A stretch of DNA of 64,000 nucleotides from Hormiphora californensis (lineage: Eukaryota > Ctenophora > Tentaculata > Cydippida > Pleurobrachiidae): the NCBI GenBank assembly GCA_020137815.1, contig CM035361.1, positions 4,356,553 to 4,420,552 of the forward strand, read 5' to 3'. Within the stretch, counting starts at the first letter, position 1; each line of letters opens with the position of its first letter. Positions 33,498 through 62,879 of this stretch are shown here, piece by piece. The translations under genes and the position numbers were made by a program. The notes under the pieces are model-generated. The model saw only the letters and a list, made by a program, of their open reading frames with translations, ran no database searches and had not been told where the DNA came from.

Positions 33498-33643
33498 CGG
33501 AGATCTGTTAGAGTCTCGCGGCGTGTTCCGAACCATCTTGTTTTTCAATGTCTGACAACATGGTTCGGAACACGCCGCGAGACTCTAACAGATCTCCGTA
33601 TAATCACTCCGCGGCAGGCAATACAGCGAAAGCTGTCTCAACA
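33498..33643. mobile_element. Hairpin-bearing 146-bp insertion with 12-bp target duplication
   Basis: Flanked by GTAACTATAATG at 33486-33497 and 33644-33655. The duplicate region at ~26250 has one GTAATTATAATG and no insert. Inside, GGAGATCTGTTAGAGTCTCG and onward to ~33537 is inverted at ~33561-33598 (ending CGAGACTCTAACAGATCTCC), followed by a 45-bp tail ending GAAAGCTGTCTCAAC. Confidence 0.8.
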
Positions 33644-33954
33644 GTAACTATAATGCCCTACTCGGCAGAATAGAATGAAATAACCGAAAAGGATATTGGA
33701 AAGACAGACAGACAGAAAAAAGAGCTGCCATATCTTTCTAGGTGATTGGTGAAACCATTAGCTATTTGGCACACCAAAAAGTGAGAGACATATATAAAAG
33801 AATGGAGAGATTGTTGAAGCATTTTCCCCAAGCGTAAAAATGTGGTTAAAAATGATGCTATAAGACCATACTATGAAGAGAGAAAGGGAGGGATGTCTAG
33901 TTTTTTGTCGTGACCCCACCCTTTACTTCTCGTGCACGGATTTGTTGTGCGGAC

Positions 33955-34177
<223 letters not shown>

Positions 34178-34349
34178 TAGGAGAGCTGCTATATCTTTCT
34201 AGATGCTTGACAAAACCATTAGCTCTAAGGCACACCAAAAAAGTGAGAGACTTGGAAAAGAATGGAGAGATTGTTGAAATTATTGAAGCTTTTTCCCCAA
34301 GCGTCCAACACGCGGTTAAAAGATGATGCTAAGACTAGAGACAGAGAGA

Positions 34350-34435
<86 letters not shown>

Positions 34436-34467
34436 GAGAGAGAGAAGGAGAGAGAGAGAGAAGAGAG

Positions 34468-34516
<49 letters not shown>

Positions 34517-34653
34517 GGAGAGAGATAGGGAGGGAGAGGGAGATCACGGGATGGGAGAGCTATCTCAAGCTGAGGGTTAAGATCGCGTGACTTTATTCTC
34601 AAACATCCTCTGATAGTTGTGTTTGACTTGTCATTTGTCAAGTGAAGTGCAAA

Positions 34654-34708
34654 ATGATAAGATTATTCTTTTCCGTTTTATTGCTGGCGACGTTTTCTGC
34701 AACAGCAG
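34654..34708 (+). CDS. Signal-peptide exon (gene 3)
   Basis: 55 bp, phase 1 end GCAG|GTTCGT. MIRLFFSVLLLATFSATAG differs from gene 2 by one residue (L for F at position 4). The ATG context AGTGCAAA matches gene 2. Confidence 0.85.
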
Positions 34709-37700
34709 GTTCGTAATAACATTAGTTGGCTAGGTAGTTTTTGTAGGTAGTTTTTGTAGTTTTTGTAGGTAGTTTTTGTATTGGAGTTTTGTACAGAAAT
34801 GGGGTCAGAGTGAGATTATCTCCGACAAGGAAAACATTCAAGTCTTTCCAAGTACAGGAAGTACTTATCGGAACGGGTGAAGGTATGGTTCGATTGTGTA
34901 ATATCTATCGTCCTCCTTACACTGGAAAGGCACGGTTTACTGCTGCTTCGTTTCTTGAGGAATTTGTGGACTACTTAGCTGATGTTAACCTGAGGACTGG
35001 GTCCCCTGTCTTGATGGGTGATTTCAATTTCCAAGTACAAGACCTCTCTGACTTTTATGCAGAGAAGTTCCTAAAGCTCCTTGATTCTTTTGGGCTGGAG
35101 CAACTCACTCCATGTCAGCCGACCCACACCAGAGGTGGAACGCTTGATCTGGTGATCTGTCAGAGTGATATCAAAACGAAGTTTCGATCTGTGGAAATAC
35201 TGAAGGATGGTACTGAATCAGACCATTATATGGTTCTGAGTGAACTGGTCACTAAAACTGAGGATGTGGATTTTCGAAGCAAGCAACAAATTGACATGTA
35301 CAGAGACTTTAAATCTGTGGATCCTGAACTGTTCAGGAAAGCATTGCGGAACCTTGGACTAGAGGATCTTCTTGTAGCTGAATCACCCGAGGAAAACTTC
35401 CAGATCTATGAGAGGACTCTTGGCAACCTTGTGGAGAAATCTGTTGAACTCAAGAAAAGACGAAGAGGGAAGAAGTTAAGGCCGTGGAGAGAAGATGAAA
35501 GTGTCAAAGACGTGCTGAAACTACGCAGACGTGCTGAGAGGGCTTGGCGGAAGAACAAGACTCCGATACGGAAAGCCCAGTTGAATGACTTGAAGAGACA
35601 GTTTGGAAAAGTGGACAAGGACGCGAGGATTGGTTTCAACAAGAAAAATCTAGAGGAGTCAAAAGGTGATCCTAAAGTTTTGCAACGGAAGGTTAACCGC
35701 CTCCTGGGCAAAGCTGAGAGTATCCTACCGGAATCTGGTAATGATGGAAAGCTAGCAGAGGACTTCGCGGAATTTTTCAGTAGTAAAGTGGATAAGATCC
35801 GTACATCAGTGTTTGAGGAACAAAGTGATCTGGAGGATGGAGAGGCTCTGAGGACTGATCCGGAATGCAAGCTTGCTCAGTTTGAGGAGGTGTCTGTGGA
35901 ATACATCAAGGGCCTTATCAAGGATATGCCGGACAAGACATGTGATCTGGATATCATCCCCACTTGGTTGGTGAAGGGATGTATTCATGAATTCGCCCCG
36001 TGGATTACTACGCTGGTTAATGGATCTATTAGGAGTTCGACTGTTCCAGAGGCGTTCCAGCAAGCCCTAGTGTTTCCTACGATAAAGAATGCTCAAGGTG
36101 ACCGTGACAGTCTGCAGAACTACCGACCAGTGTCAAACCTGCTGTTTATCTCGAAGGTTCTCGAGAAGGTAGTATTGGATCAATTGACCTGCTACCTGGA
36201 GGATAACAGCCTACTGAACAAGAACCAATCAGGATATAGGGTTGGCCATAGTTGTGAAACCTTGTTAACCGGTATGTTTGAGGATCTACTTGAGGAAATG
36301 GATAGAGGAAATGTCATGGCACTTCTTTTACTGGACATGAGTGCTGCATTCGACACCGTTGACCACACTAAGCTGGTCCAAGTGTTGAATAGTCGGTTTG
36401 GAATCTGTGGAGCAGCGCTCAATTGGTTTGAGAGCTACCTTGGAAGCAGAAGCTACAGAGTTAATGTTCGAGGAAAACTCTCTGGAATTGTCAAGCTAGT
36501 ATGTGGTGTCCCACAGGGTTCTCTGTTGGGACCTGTCTTGTTCCTGCTGTATGTGGAGGAACTCCAAGACCTTGTTGAACAGTATGGGCTGAGGATAAAA
36601 CTGTATGCTGATGACTCACAGTTATATATGAGTCTGGTTCCTCATGATGATGAAGGATGGCTAGCAGTGAAAGGTAATGCTGAGGATTGTTTAAAGGAGG
36701 TGAAGGATTGGATGGTGAAGCACTGGCTGAGGTGTAATGAGGCCAAAACGGAGCTATTGTTACTTGGAAAGAGTGGAGCTCTAGAGAAGCTAGCCTATGA
36801 ACCCTCAATTGTTTTTGGAGGCACGGAAATCTTTCCAGTGGATTTTAAAGGAACTACAGGTAAAACCCTTGGTGTCTACCTTGACAGCCAACTCACTATG
36901 GAACGACAGGTTAACAGTGTCAAGAGACAGTGTGGTATGATCCTGAGGAACCTTTGGCAGATCAATCGATGTTTGGACCAGTCTATGAAGATCCTCCTTG
37001 TCAAACAGTTAGTTATTTCGAGGTTGGACTACTGTAACATACTGTATTGTGGACTCCCGAAGAAACACATCAACAGCCTACAGAAAACACTCAACTCTTG
37101 TGTTCGGTTCGTCTATGGTCTACACGGACATCAAGATGATTATGCTCCCTACCTGAAGGAAATGCATGTCCTTCCTATTGAACAGAGGATTGTGTTCAAG
37201 GCATGTCTTACAGCTTATAAGGTCGTTCATCGAACTGCTCCAGATTATCTAGCCGACAAAGTGCCAGCGTGTGAGGATGTGGATAGCTTGCGTTTTACCA
37301 GAGCCAATGCTGTTCCGGATGAGTTCAGGCTCCAGTACCCGAAACTCTCAAGTGTCAACGCTAATTCTAAATTGAGGAGAAGGCGACCTTCTGTATTTCT
37401 ACCCAGTCTGTGGAACGAACTTCCTTTGGACATCAGATCTCTTCTGTCTGTTGATTCCTTCAAGACAAGACTTAAGACCCGACTCTTCACTGAGGCTTAT
37501 GGCGTAAGTACTTCCTGAAGGCTTGTATCAGTTTTTATCTCCAGTGTGTTTGGAACAGTTGTATCGGTTTTTATATTAAGCATTTTTTGAGGGTTTGAAG
37601 CACGAGTGGACAGAGTGTGAAGCAGTGTGAATTTTGTATACCAAGGATTCTTTTTGGACAGTTTATCATTATATGTCAGTTATTTTCTCCATTTTTTTTC

Positions 37701-40700
37701 CACGATATGTGAGCCGTTGTAAGTCAGTTATATTCCATTATGGTCTTGATAGAGTAAATTTTTTCCCTAGCTTTGTATCCCGCTCTGATTGTCTTTCAGT
37801 GGCAGCAGTTATCTCTTGATCTGTTGCCCCTGGAGGATATGGGCGGAATATAAGCACGTCTATTATTATTATTATTATTATTATTATAAGGTAGTTTTTG
37901 TAGGTAGTTTTTGTAGGTAGTTTTTGTAGGTAGTTTTTGTAGGTAGTTTTTGTAGGTAGTTTTTGTAGTAGTTTTTGTAGTAAAGGTTCATATTTTAGGG
38001 GATAAGCATTATTAGCATTAAACTCATCGCATTTCAGTTTCATGGAGTCCAGTAGAACGTTCTGTTAAGTTCCCATTTGATCTGGAGAGCACCCCTCTTC
38101 AAATCAAAACCAACTCTACTGCCGGGAGTGAGGACAGGATTGCAGTGGTGGCATACGATGAAGACGAGAGTTTAATTGGAGGGTTGTTTTTGATGGATTT
38201 CACCGAACCTATGAAATACATGATCAGGTTCTGTGTCTGGGACGACATTAATGACCGTGACAAATGGCTCGTACTCCCAGTACAACCACCAGAGGAAGTG
38301 GTCAAGACGTGGACTATTCGAAAGACGGCTACCACCGTTAATGTAGAGTGCAACGGGGTGGAGGTACTGAACTACCACTTCAGTGACAGTAGTTATACTC
38401 GCTGTGTATCGACGTGGGGAGGAGATGTAGTGGACAAGATAAAATTTGCTTTCCGGGACACTGCATCTGACAGCTACAGAGCAAAATCAGGTATGTAATA
38501 AAGCATTAACTTTATCCAAAAACCAAAACAAGTTTGGTGGATAGAAGCTGGGCTACAAATACGTGCGAAAGTTTTGTTATGAAGGATCGAATGCTTTCTT
38601 CAGATGCGAGACCTTTTATAGAGCCCTTAAAAAGTACAATCATTAACGCCTAAAATCAACTTAAACATAAGAACATAATTTTGTTATAAAATACTGAGCG
38701 AATAATTAATAAATCTGCTAATAAAAAGTCTAGGGTATACCGGGGTAATTTGGACCACTTTTTGCATTCAACTGGTATTTCAAGAGCCATTTATTTACTT
38801 AATCAAGTAGTTAGCTACTCAATTTGTGCAACTGAACCTTTATCTAGAGCCTCAGAACAAATTTACACCGAAAGCATAACTTTTAGATAGCTAATTAACC
38901 TTGTTAATGAAGGTAAGTCGGAATATTTTCGATCGCGAGACACGGGGCAATGTGGACTAGTGGCCCTCTACACCAATCACAATGCGCGCATTCAATCACG
39001 TGACCGCGACACACCACATTGCCCCAGCTGTAAATCTGCAATGTAAATCAGACCTAGGTTGGGGCTATTCGGACAAACTTAGATTGTAGCCACAGTTTTT
39101 GAGATATCGATTTCAAACTTTTCAGTCATCTAGTAATTTAGTATCCCGTGCTATTACTTTTTTCAAAATTAGTTAATTAAGTAGTAATTAGCCTAATTAA
39201 CCAAAAAATTAAGTGTTCATCAAATCTATATCAATAGGGTGCATTTTCGAAAGCTCAGAATTAGCCTAGTCGATTAGAAAAAGATTTAATCTAATCCCGA
39301 ATAGGGTTTTTGAGAAAATCGACATCAAAGATCAAAAAGCCACAAATAAAGCTACGGTTTTCAAAGGAATGGTGTCTGTGTTTTCAGGTGCTTACAAGGC
39401 CAGAAATTTCTATTATTGGGATCCAGTCTAATAAATCATGTTCGTGGCTGATTTCCACTCAATGCAATTCCCTGGGGTTGCTATAGCAACGGAGTTTGTT
39501 ACCATAGCAACCGACGAGTTTGCAGTAATGTACTATTTTCTTGCTCCAAATTCACCCAATACATCCGTATTATTAGACTATCGATTGTTTAAACATGATT
39601 GTGAATCACAATGAGACATCAGACTGCCCTCAGTTACCAGCCATGGCTAGCAAATCAGTGGCTTTGGTTATCAAATGTATGCCTATTGCTCTAATTTAGC
39701 CTGTAATTTATCCCTTTATTCAGTTTTATCAGCTGCATAAGGATGATTATCATGATAAAACACTACTTTTGGTTATCAAAGCACCAGTCCTAGATATTCT
39801 GGAGCACCCCATTAAGTTGGTTTGTCGAATACCACACCTTGGATTGACTTGTGACCTTGGCAAGCAGAGAATTGGTTGTAACATGCGCCTTTTTCTATTT
39901 TTTGGTATATTTACTTAGTTTTAGCCATATATATATTGATTGAATAGGATAACTATGAAAGTAGGTTGTCTATGGTTTCCATAGAAACGAGTATAATGGC
40001 GCCATGAGGCCAATTTGTCTTAACCAATTTGCCCCATGGGGCAATTTGGTCTAGTCCAAATTGCCCCATGGGGCAATCTGGTTTATGACCGAATTGCCCC
40101 CGATTTTTTCGTCCGAATTGCCCCAAATTGTCCGAATTGCCCCGCTTCATTAAAATGCTAATTAGCTAATTAAATCGAAAGCTAATGTCATTTTGATGAT
40201 GAAACTGGATAAAAAAATATCATATTGTGCAATTCTGACCCATAATTTAAATAATTATCATAATTAAGTTTACCGAAATAAAGTTAAACTTTAAAGTCGT
40301 CATTTTTCGTTATTTCACACTAAACACCACAATTTGAAAGTCCCATATAAATCACTAGTCCACATTGCCCCGTCCTGTGACCACATTGCCCCACCGTCCA
40401 AATTACCCCGGTATACCCTATATATATATAAAAATTTCTCCCTCAGTTTGTCCTGGTGTAACCATCGATAACTCTCCTACTGATTTGAATGGGATTGAAG
40501 CAGGGAACTCCGTCGATGTCACTTGCACGGATGACACCTTTGAACTAACAGGATCAACCACGGTATCCTGTGACAATGACGGGTCGTGGACTGCTCTTCC
40601 AACTTGTGAGAAAAATGGTAAGCATATGCCCTATATATATAGACTCTATATTATAGAGAACGATTGCTCTTGAAAAGAACTAAAGCCTGAAGTCAATTAA

Positions 40701-42504
40701 TCCGCCTATTGTATCTAACATAATATGCAGATCCTGATCGGTGTCCAATGCGTAAATTTAGTGATGGAAATGTATTTGTTTTAGTTTAATGCTTGTGGTT
40801 AGTATATTTATTGCCTTTCAGACTGGTCAGCTGTAGAACAGGGTGTGAAGATACCCTGGGACCTGGAGGCAATACCTCTCCAGATAAAGACGGACTCTGC
40901 ATTGGGCAGTGATGAAAGGATCTCGGTGGGGCTGTACAACAAGAAAAGCAGCTATATCAGCGCTGTGGATGTGAAGTTCTCCTCTCCAATGCAGTATGAA
41001 ATAAACTACTGCACCAACGGCTTCACAGACCTGCCAGTTCAACCCCCAGTTGAGGTGGAAAAGATCTGGACAATCACAAAAACAGAAACCGCCCTCATCA
41101 TCACATGCAATGATGTTGAGGTGGTGAACTACCTGTTCGCAGATAGTTCATTGGACAGCTGTGATTCTGATAAAAGGTGGGGTGGTGATGTGGAGAAGAT
41201 CTATTTTTACTATTATGACAGTGCATCTGACTACTACAGAGCAGGTATAAAGGGTCTAAATGTATACCAATTATAATAAAGTATTCCACAGAATTTGCAG
41301 GTTTAGTACACAAGTTACGCAAGCTGGTTCAACTACAATGAACTAAAACGTGTTCCCGAGCTTTTCATAATATATATCAACTGCTCATGCTAATCGTAAT
41401 AAACTCACACCGATAATTATTTCCATTCAGGACCAGTCGAATGTCCTGCCTTTAATGTTGACGGATCAACACAAGGAAGCTGGACTGCTTCACCAACGGG
41501 GACAACTGCCACCATCAAATGTGCTGCCACTTATATCCAAGTGGGAAGTGCAACACTGACGTGTCAGGATGATGGATCGTGGTCAAGTGAAATACCGCAG
41601 TGTGAGAAAAACGGTAAGCCTATATTAAAGAGAGAGAGAGAGAGACAGCGATTGTTAAACATATTAAAGTTTTGTTTTGTCTAGGTTGGCAATTAAAGCT
41701 AAGTAAAATCTTTCCTTCAGTTTGTCCTGATATAACCATCGATAATTCACCAACTGATTTGAATGGTATTGAAGCAGGGAACACCGTAACTGTCGAATGT
41801 ACGGATAACACCTTTGAACTAACAGGATCAACTACGGTATCCTGTGATAATGACGGGTCGTGGCCGAGTGACCTCCCAACTTGTGAGAAAAAAGGTAAGC
41901 CTACATTAAAGGGAAAAGGTTTTCTCTTGAAAAGTCTATTAGCACTAAACACTTTTATTTATGCTATCTGGCTGTCAAATTTTTGTTCACAATTTCAATT
42001 TGACATTTACGGGAAGGAAGTATGGTTGGGAGGGGGACATTTAAAAAGGAAGTTTGGTTGGGAGGGGGACATTTAAAAAGGAAGTTTGGTTGGGAGGGGG
42101 ACATTTAAAAAGGAAGTTTGCTTGGGAGGGAAGGTTGGGCCTCGGGCGCTTGCCAGCGGTATAATTTAAAGCTGTTGTTCAAAGATTTTAATTTCATGTT
42201 TTTCTGATTCCTCAGTCAAAAATACGTAACCTAAGTCCGGTCTGCAAAAATGTCTACCTAGTCGAGGTTTCACCGTGTGCTATGTGGCTGCATCTCAAAT
42301 ATATCTCACATCACAATTTCTATCCATCAGTGTGCCCCGGGTTCACCGTAGAACTGTCTGAGCAAGGAAGTTGGGGCGATACAGATTCAGGACAGACGGT
42401 GACCATCAACTGCCAGAAGAAGCACGTGCTACAAGGTAGCCGTGAAAGGACGTGTAAATCTAACGGAGAGTGGAATGTTGCAGCCCCCATTTGTAGGAAA
42501 CTGG
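34654..42504 (+). CDS. Cluster gene 3: signal peptide - FA-like - CCP - FA-like - CCP - CCP - CCP
   Basis: This is the most complete gene of the cluster. Exons: 34654-34708 signal peptide (MIRLFFSVLLLATFSATAG), 38038-38490 FA-like type 1, 40447-40617 CCP A, 40822-41244 FA-like type 2, 41431-41613 CCP B, 41721-41894 CCP A, 42331-42504 CCP C. All have GT/AG borders in phase 1 and no internal stop. The first intron was enlarged by a LINE (34781-37888) and the second by a TIR element (38731-40420). Translation past the last donor ends after about seven residues (GKLILD); no further exon is recognised before the retroposon at 42901. The predicted product is a secreted mosaic protein of about 550 residues; its binding partner is unknown. 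Confidence 0.8.
34781..37888 (+). mobile_element. 5'-truncated L2/CR1-type LINE inserted in the first intron of gene 3
   Basis: Inserted inside a GTAGTTTTT tandem repeat: AGGTAGTTTTTGTA precedes it at ~34767 and follows it at ~37889, so the repeat itself obscures the exact target duplication. The 3' end is a (TTA)n run (37861-37888), with no poly(A). The encoded protein lacks the start of its endonuclease domain, so the copy is dead at its 5' end, but its reading frame is otherwise open, indicating recent insertion. It runs in the same sense as the host gene. Confidence 0.9.
34789..37518 (+). CDS. LINE endonuclease/reverse transcriptase ORF2-like protein (N-terminally truncated)
   Basis: 909 codons. 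The endonuclease (apurinic-type) part survives from about its middle: PVLMGDFNF near residue 75, GGTLDLVICQ near 113 and SDHYMVLSEL near 143. A charged linker follows. The reverse transcriptase has LLDMSAAFDTVDH near 515, GVPQGSLLGPVLF near 572 and the catalytic LYADDSQLY near 605. The C-terminal part (LDYCNILYCGLPK, then PSVFLPSLWNELPLDIRS) is typical of L2/CR1-related LINEs. The first Met is simply the first in a frame that opens at the truncation point; the family's full ORF would start further upstream. Confidence 0.93.
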   Translation: MYRNGVRVRLSPTRKTFKSFQVQEVLIGTGEGMVRLCNIYRPPYTGKARFTAASFLEEFVDYLADVNLRTGSPVLMGDFNFQVQDLSDFYAEKFLKLLDSFGLEQLTPCQPTHTRGGTLDLVICQSDIKTKFRSVEILKDGTESDHYMVLSELVTKTEDVDFRSKQQIDMYRDFKSVDPELFRKALRNLGLEDLLVAESPEENFQIYERTLGNLVEKSVELKKRRRGKKLRPWREDESVKDVLKLRRRAERAWRKNKTPIRKAQLNDLKRQFGKVDKDARIGFNKKNLEESKGDPKVLQRKVNRLLGKAESILPESGNDGKLAEDFAEFFSSKVDKIRTSVFEEQSDLEDGEALRTDPECKLAQFEEVSVEYIKGLIKDMPDKTCDLDIIPTWLVKGCIHEFAPWITTLVNGSIRSSTVPEAFQQALVFPTIKNAQGDRDSLQNYRPVSNLLFISKVLEKVVLDQLTCYLEDNSLLNKNQSGYRVGHSCETLLTGMFEDLLEEMDRGNVMALLLLDMSAAFDTVDHTKLVQVLNSRFGICGAALNWFESYLGSRSYRVNVRGKLSGIVKLVCGVPQGSLLGPVLFLLYVEELQDLVEQYGLRIKLYADDSQLYMSLVPHDDEGWLAVKGNAEDCLKEVKDWMVKHWLRCNEAKTELLLLGKSGALEKLAYEPSIVFGGTEIFPVDFKGTTGKTLGVYLDSQLTMERQVNSVKRQCGMILRNLWQINRCLDQSMKILLVKQLVISRLDYCNILYCGLPKKHINSLQKTLNSCVRFVYGLHGHQDDYAPYLKEMHVLPIEQRIVFKACLTAYKVVHRTAPDYLADKVPACEDVDSLRFTRANAVPDEFRLQYPKLSSVNANSKLRRRRPSVFLPSLWNELPLDIRSLLSVDSFKTRLKTRLFTEAYGVSTS
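37889..37985. repeat. GTAGTTTTT(GTAG) tandem repeat split by the LINE
   Basis: About seven units of GTAGTTTTTGTAG after the LINE and four before it (34732-34780). Gene 2 lacks the expansion in its equivalent intron (27300-27330 has a single TAGTCTTTGCAAGTAAAGG), so it grew only in gene 3. Confidence 0.85.
38038..38490 (+). CDS. FA-like module exon, type 1 (gene 3)
   Basis: 453 bp, phase 1-1, from GCATTTCAG to TCAG|GTATGT. It encodes VSWSPVERSVKFPFDLEST, PLQIKTNSTAGSEDRIAVV, VNVECNGVEVLNYHFSDSSY and CVSTWGGDVVDKIKF. Same length as the gene 2 exon at 27386. Confidence 0.78.
38731..40420. mobile_element. TIR element TAGGGTATACCGGGGTAATT..., ~1.7 kb
   Basis: Left end TAGGGTATACCGGGGTAATT, right end AATTACCCCGGTATACCCTA. 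Internal copies of GGGGCAAT(T/G)TGGAC and GCCCCATGGGGCAAT occur in both orientations. Related in design to 2667-6831 and 46913-47830, but with a different terminal sequence. No transposase ORF. Located in the second intron of gene 3. Confidence 0.85.
40447..40617 (+). CDS. CCP/sushi exon, type A (gene 3, first)
   Basis: 171 bp, phase 1-1, CTCCCTCAG to AAAAATG|GTAAGC. VCPGVTIDNSPTDLNGIEAG, SVDVTCTDDTFELTGSTTV, SCDNDGSWTALPTCEKN. Four Cys and Trp in sushi positions. Confidence 0.88.
40822..41244 (+). CDS. FA-like module exon, type 2 (gene 3)
   Basis: 423 bp, phase 1-1, GCCTTTCAG to GCAG|GTATAA. It encodes DWSAVEQGVKIPWDLEAIPL, KIWTITKTETALIITCNDVE, VVNYLFADSSLDSC and YYDSASDYYRA. Confidence 0.78.
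41431..41613 (+). CDS. CCP/sushi exon, type B (gene 3)
   Basis: 183 bp, phase 1-1, CCATTCAG to AACG|GTAAGC. It encodes GPVECPAFNVDGSTQGSW, TIKCAATYIQVGSATLTC and DDGSWSSEIPQCEKN. A different sushi subtype from A and C, shared only with 30190-30366. Confidence 0.88.
41721..41894 (+). CDS. CCP/sushi exon, type A (gene 3, second)
   Basis: 174 bp, phase 1-1. VCPDITIDNSPTDLNGIEAG, VTVECTDNTFELTGSTTVSC, DNDGSWPSDLPTCEKK. Followed by an intron with a ~31-bp tandem repeat at 42018-42130. Confidence 0.88.
42018..42130. repeat. Tandem repeat GGAAGTTTGGTTGGGAGGGG (~32-bp unit, 3-4 copies)
   Basis: Units share GGAAGT(A/T)TGGTTGGGAGGG and GGACATTTAAAAA. Intronic in gene 3; open in one frame only by chance. 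Confidence 0.85.
42331..42504 (+). CDS. CCP/sushi exon, type C (gene 3)
   Basis: 174 bp, phase 1-1, ATCCATCAG to CTGG|GTAAGC. VCPGFTVELSEQGSWGDTDS, VTINCQKKHVLQGSRERTC, KSNGEWNVAAPICRKL. Last recognisable exon of the cluster. Confidence 0.88.
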
Positions 42505-42657
42505 GTAAGCTTATTTTAGATTGAAGGCAAGTATGTATTAGGACAGTATGTAACGGGTTTTATTTGGGGTTTAGGGCAATGGGTTCACCAAAATATATAT
42601 TAATGCAAAAGTTGGGCAACTTTTGCAGGATTGCGAGGGTGTGTATGACGGTACAAT

Positions 42658-42706
42658 GATATTATACTTTCATGTATGTACCGGGTACATACATGAAAGT
42701 ATAATA
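42658..42706. repeat. Perfect ~48-bp palindrome
   Basis: ATATTATACTTTCATGTATG followed by TACCGGGTACATACATGAAA and its completion; centre at ACCGGGT. Non-coding, downstream of gene 3. Confidence 0.85.
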
Positions 42707-42883
42707 TATATATAATATCACTACCCAAAGGGGTGACCATTTTCCGATCATTAATTGATTAATTAATTAATTTTTTATGATTTATGTGTCGAGGAGACAG
42801 CTCACGCGTCACTAAGAGCGAGTATACCGGAAGCCGGCCACTCGAATGATTGAGGATACCCTTCTGAAGTCATTAAGTAAGTA

Positions 42884-43281
42884 TAATGTGTCGAGGAGGT
42901 TTTTTTTTTTTTTTTTTGCGTCTTCATCGTTCCTATATCTGTCACCCCCCTACCTCATCATGTGAACCCTGTCAGGCAATTGCCTGACCCTATTTGCTTC
43001 AATCACGAAGGCAGGTCAGGCGGGCTAAGTCTGACAGCGTCTATACAACATACATGTGAGGTGGAGTTTGACGGATATCATCTCTGCAGCCATCCAGTTG
43101 AAACCGGTATTAACCGTATACTGCGAACACCCAATCTCGGGTGCTCTATGCAATTCTGTTGCCCAATCACTGACAGTAAAGCTTGCAGTATGTAGTCAAC
43201 TAGACTTCTTGGCGTAGCATGTGAGCCCAGTGCTCTGAATGTGAGCCCAGTGCTCTGAATGTCAAAGTGAAGAAATTCAAC

Positions 43282-43348
<67 letters not shown>

Positions 43349-43361
43349 GTGTCGAGGAGGT
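42884..43361 (-). mobile_element. Poly(A)-tailed retroposed element with antisense 28S rRNA head
   Basis: Read on the minus strand: 28S-antisense segment (43348-43246), an element body (~43235-42919), then poly(A) (the T-run at 42901-42917). It is bounded by a 17-bp direct repeat TAATGTGTCGAGGAGGT at 42884-42900 and 43345-43361. The body recurs without the 28S part at 54555-54884 on the opposite strand, also ending in poly(A). The variable target duplication and poly(A) indicate LINE-mediated retroposition. I see no tRNA-type A/B boxes. The apparent ORF in the body (QLPDPICFNHEGRSGG) is present in both copies but not credible as a gene. Confidence 0.85.
43246..43348 (+). rRNA. 28S rRNA fragment (core region spanning the R2-insertion site), not a functional gene
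   Basis: CCCAGTGCTCTGAATGTCAA, AGCGCGGGTAAACGGCGGG, AGTAACTATGACTCTCTTAA and GGTAGCCAAATGCCTCGTCA are the near-universal large-subunit rRNA segment that contains the R2 retrotransposon target. About 103 bases only. It stops at CATCTAAT, before the expected TAGTGACGC. A 20-bp piece (GTGAGCCCAGTGCTCTGAAT) is tandemly doubled at 43221-43260. Confidence 0.93.
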
Positions 43362-43468
43362 TCTCCATCCTCAAAGTGGCGCATTTTATAAACTAAATGT
43401 TTCTATATATTTTGTTATAAAAGTACATAGTTAATGAAATTGTACATTTACCACATAAATTAACCAAC

Positions 43469-62879
<19,411 letters not shown>

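Noticed and set aside
43246-43348. A functional rRNA locus
   Set aside because: Only ~100 bases of 28S are present, bounded by a target-site duplication and joined to another element.
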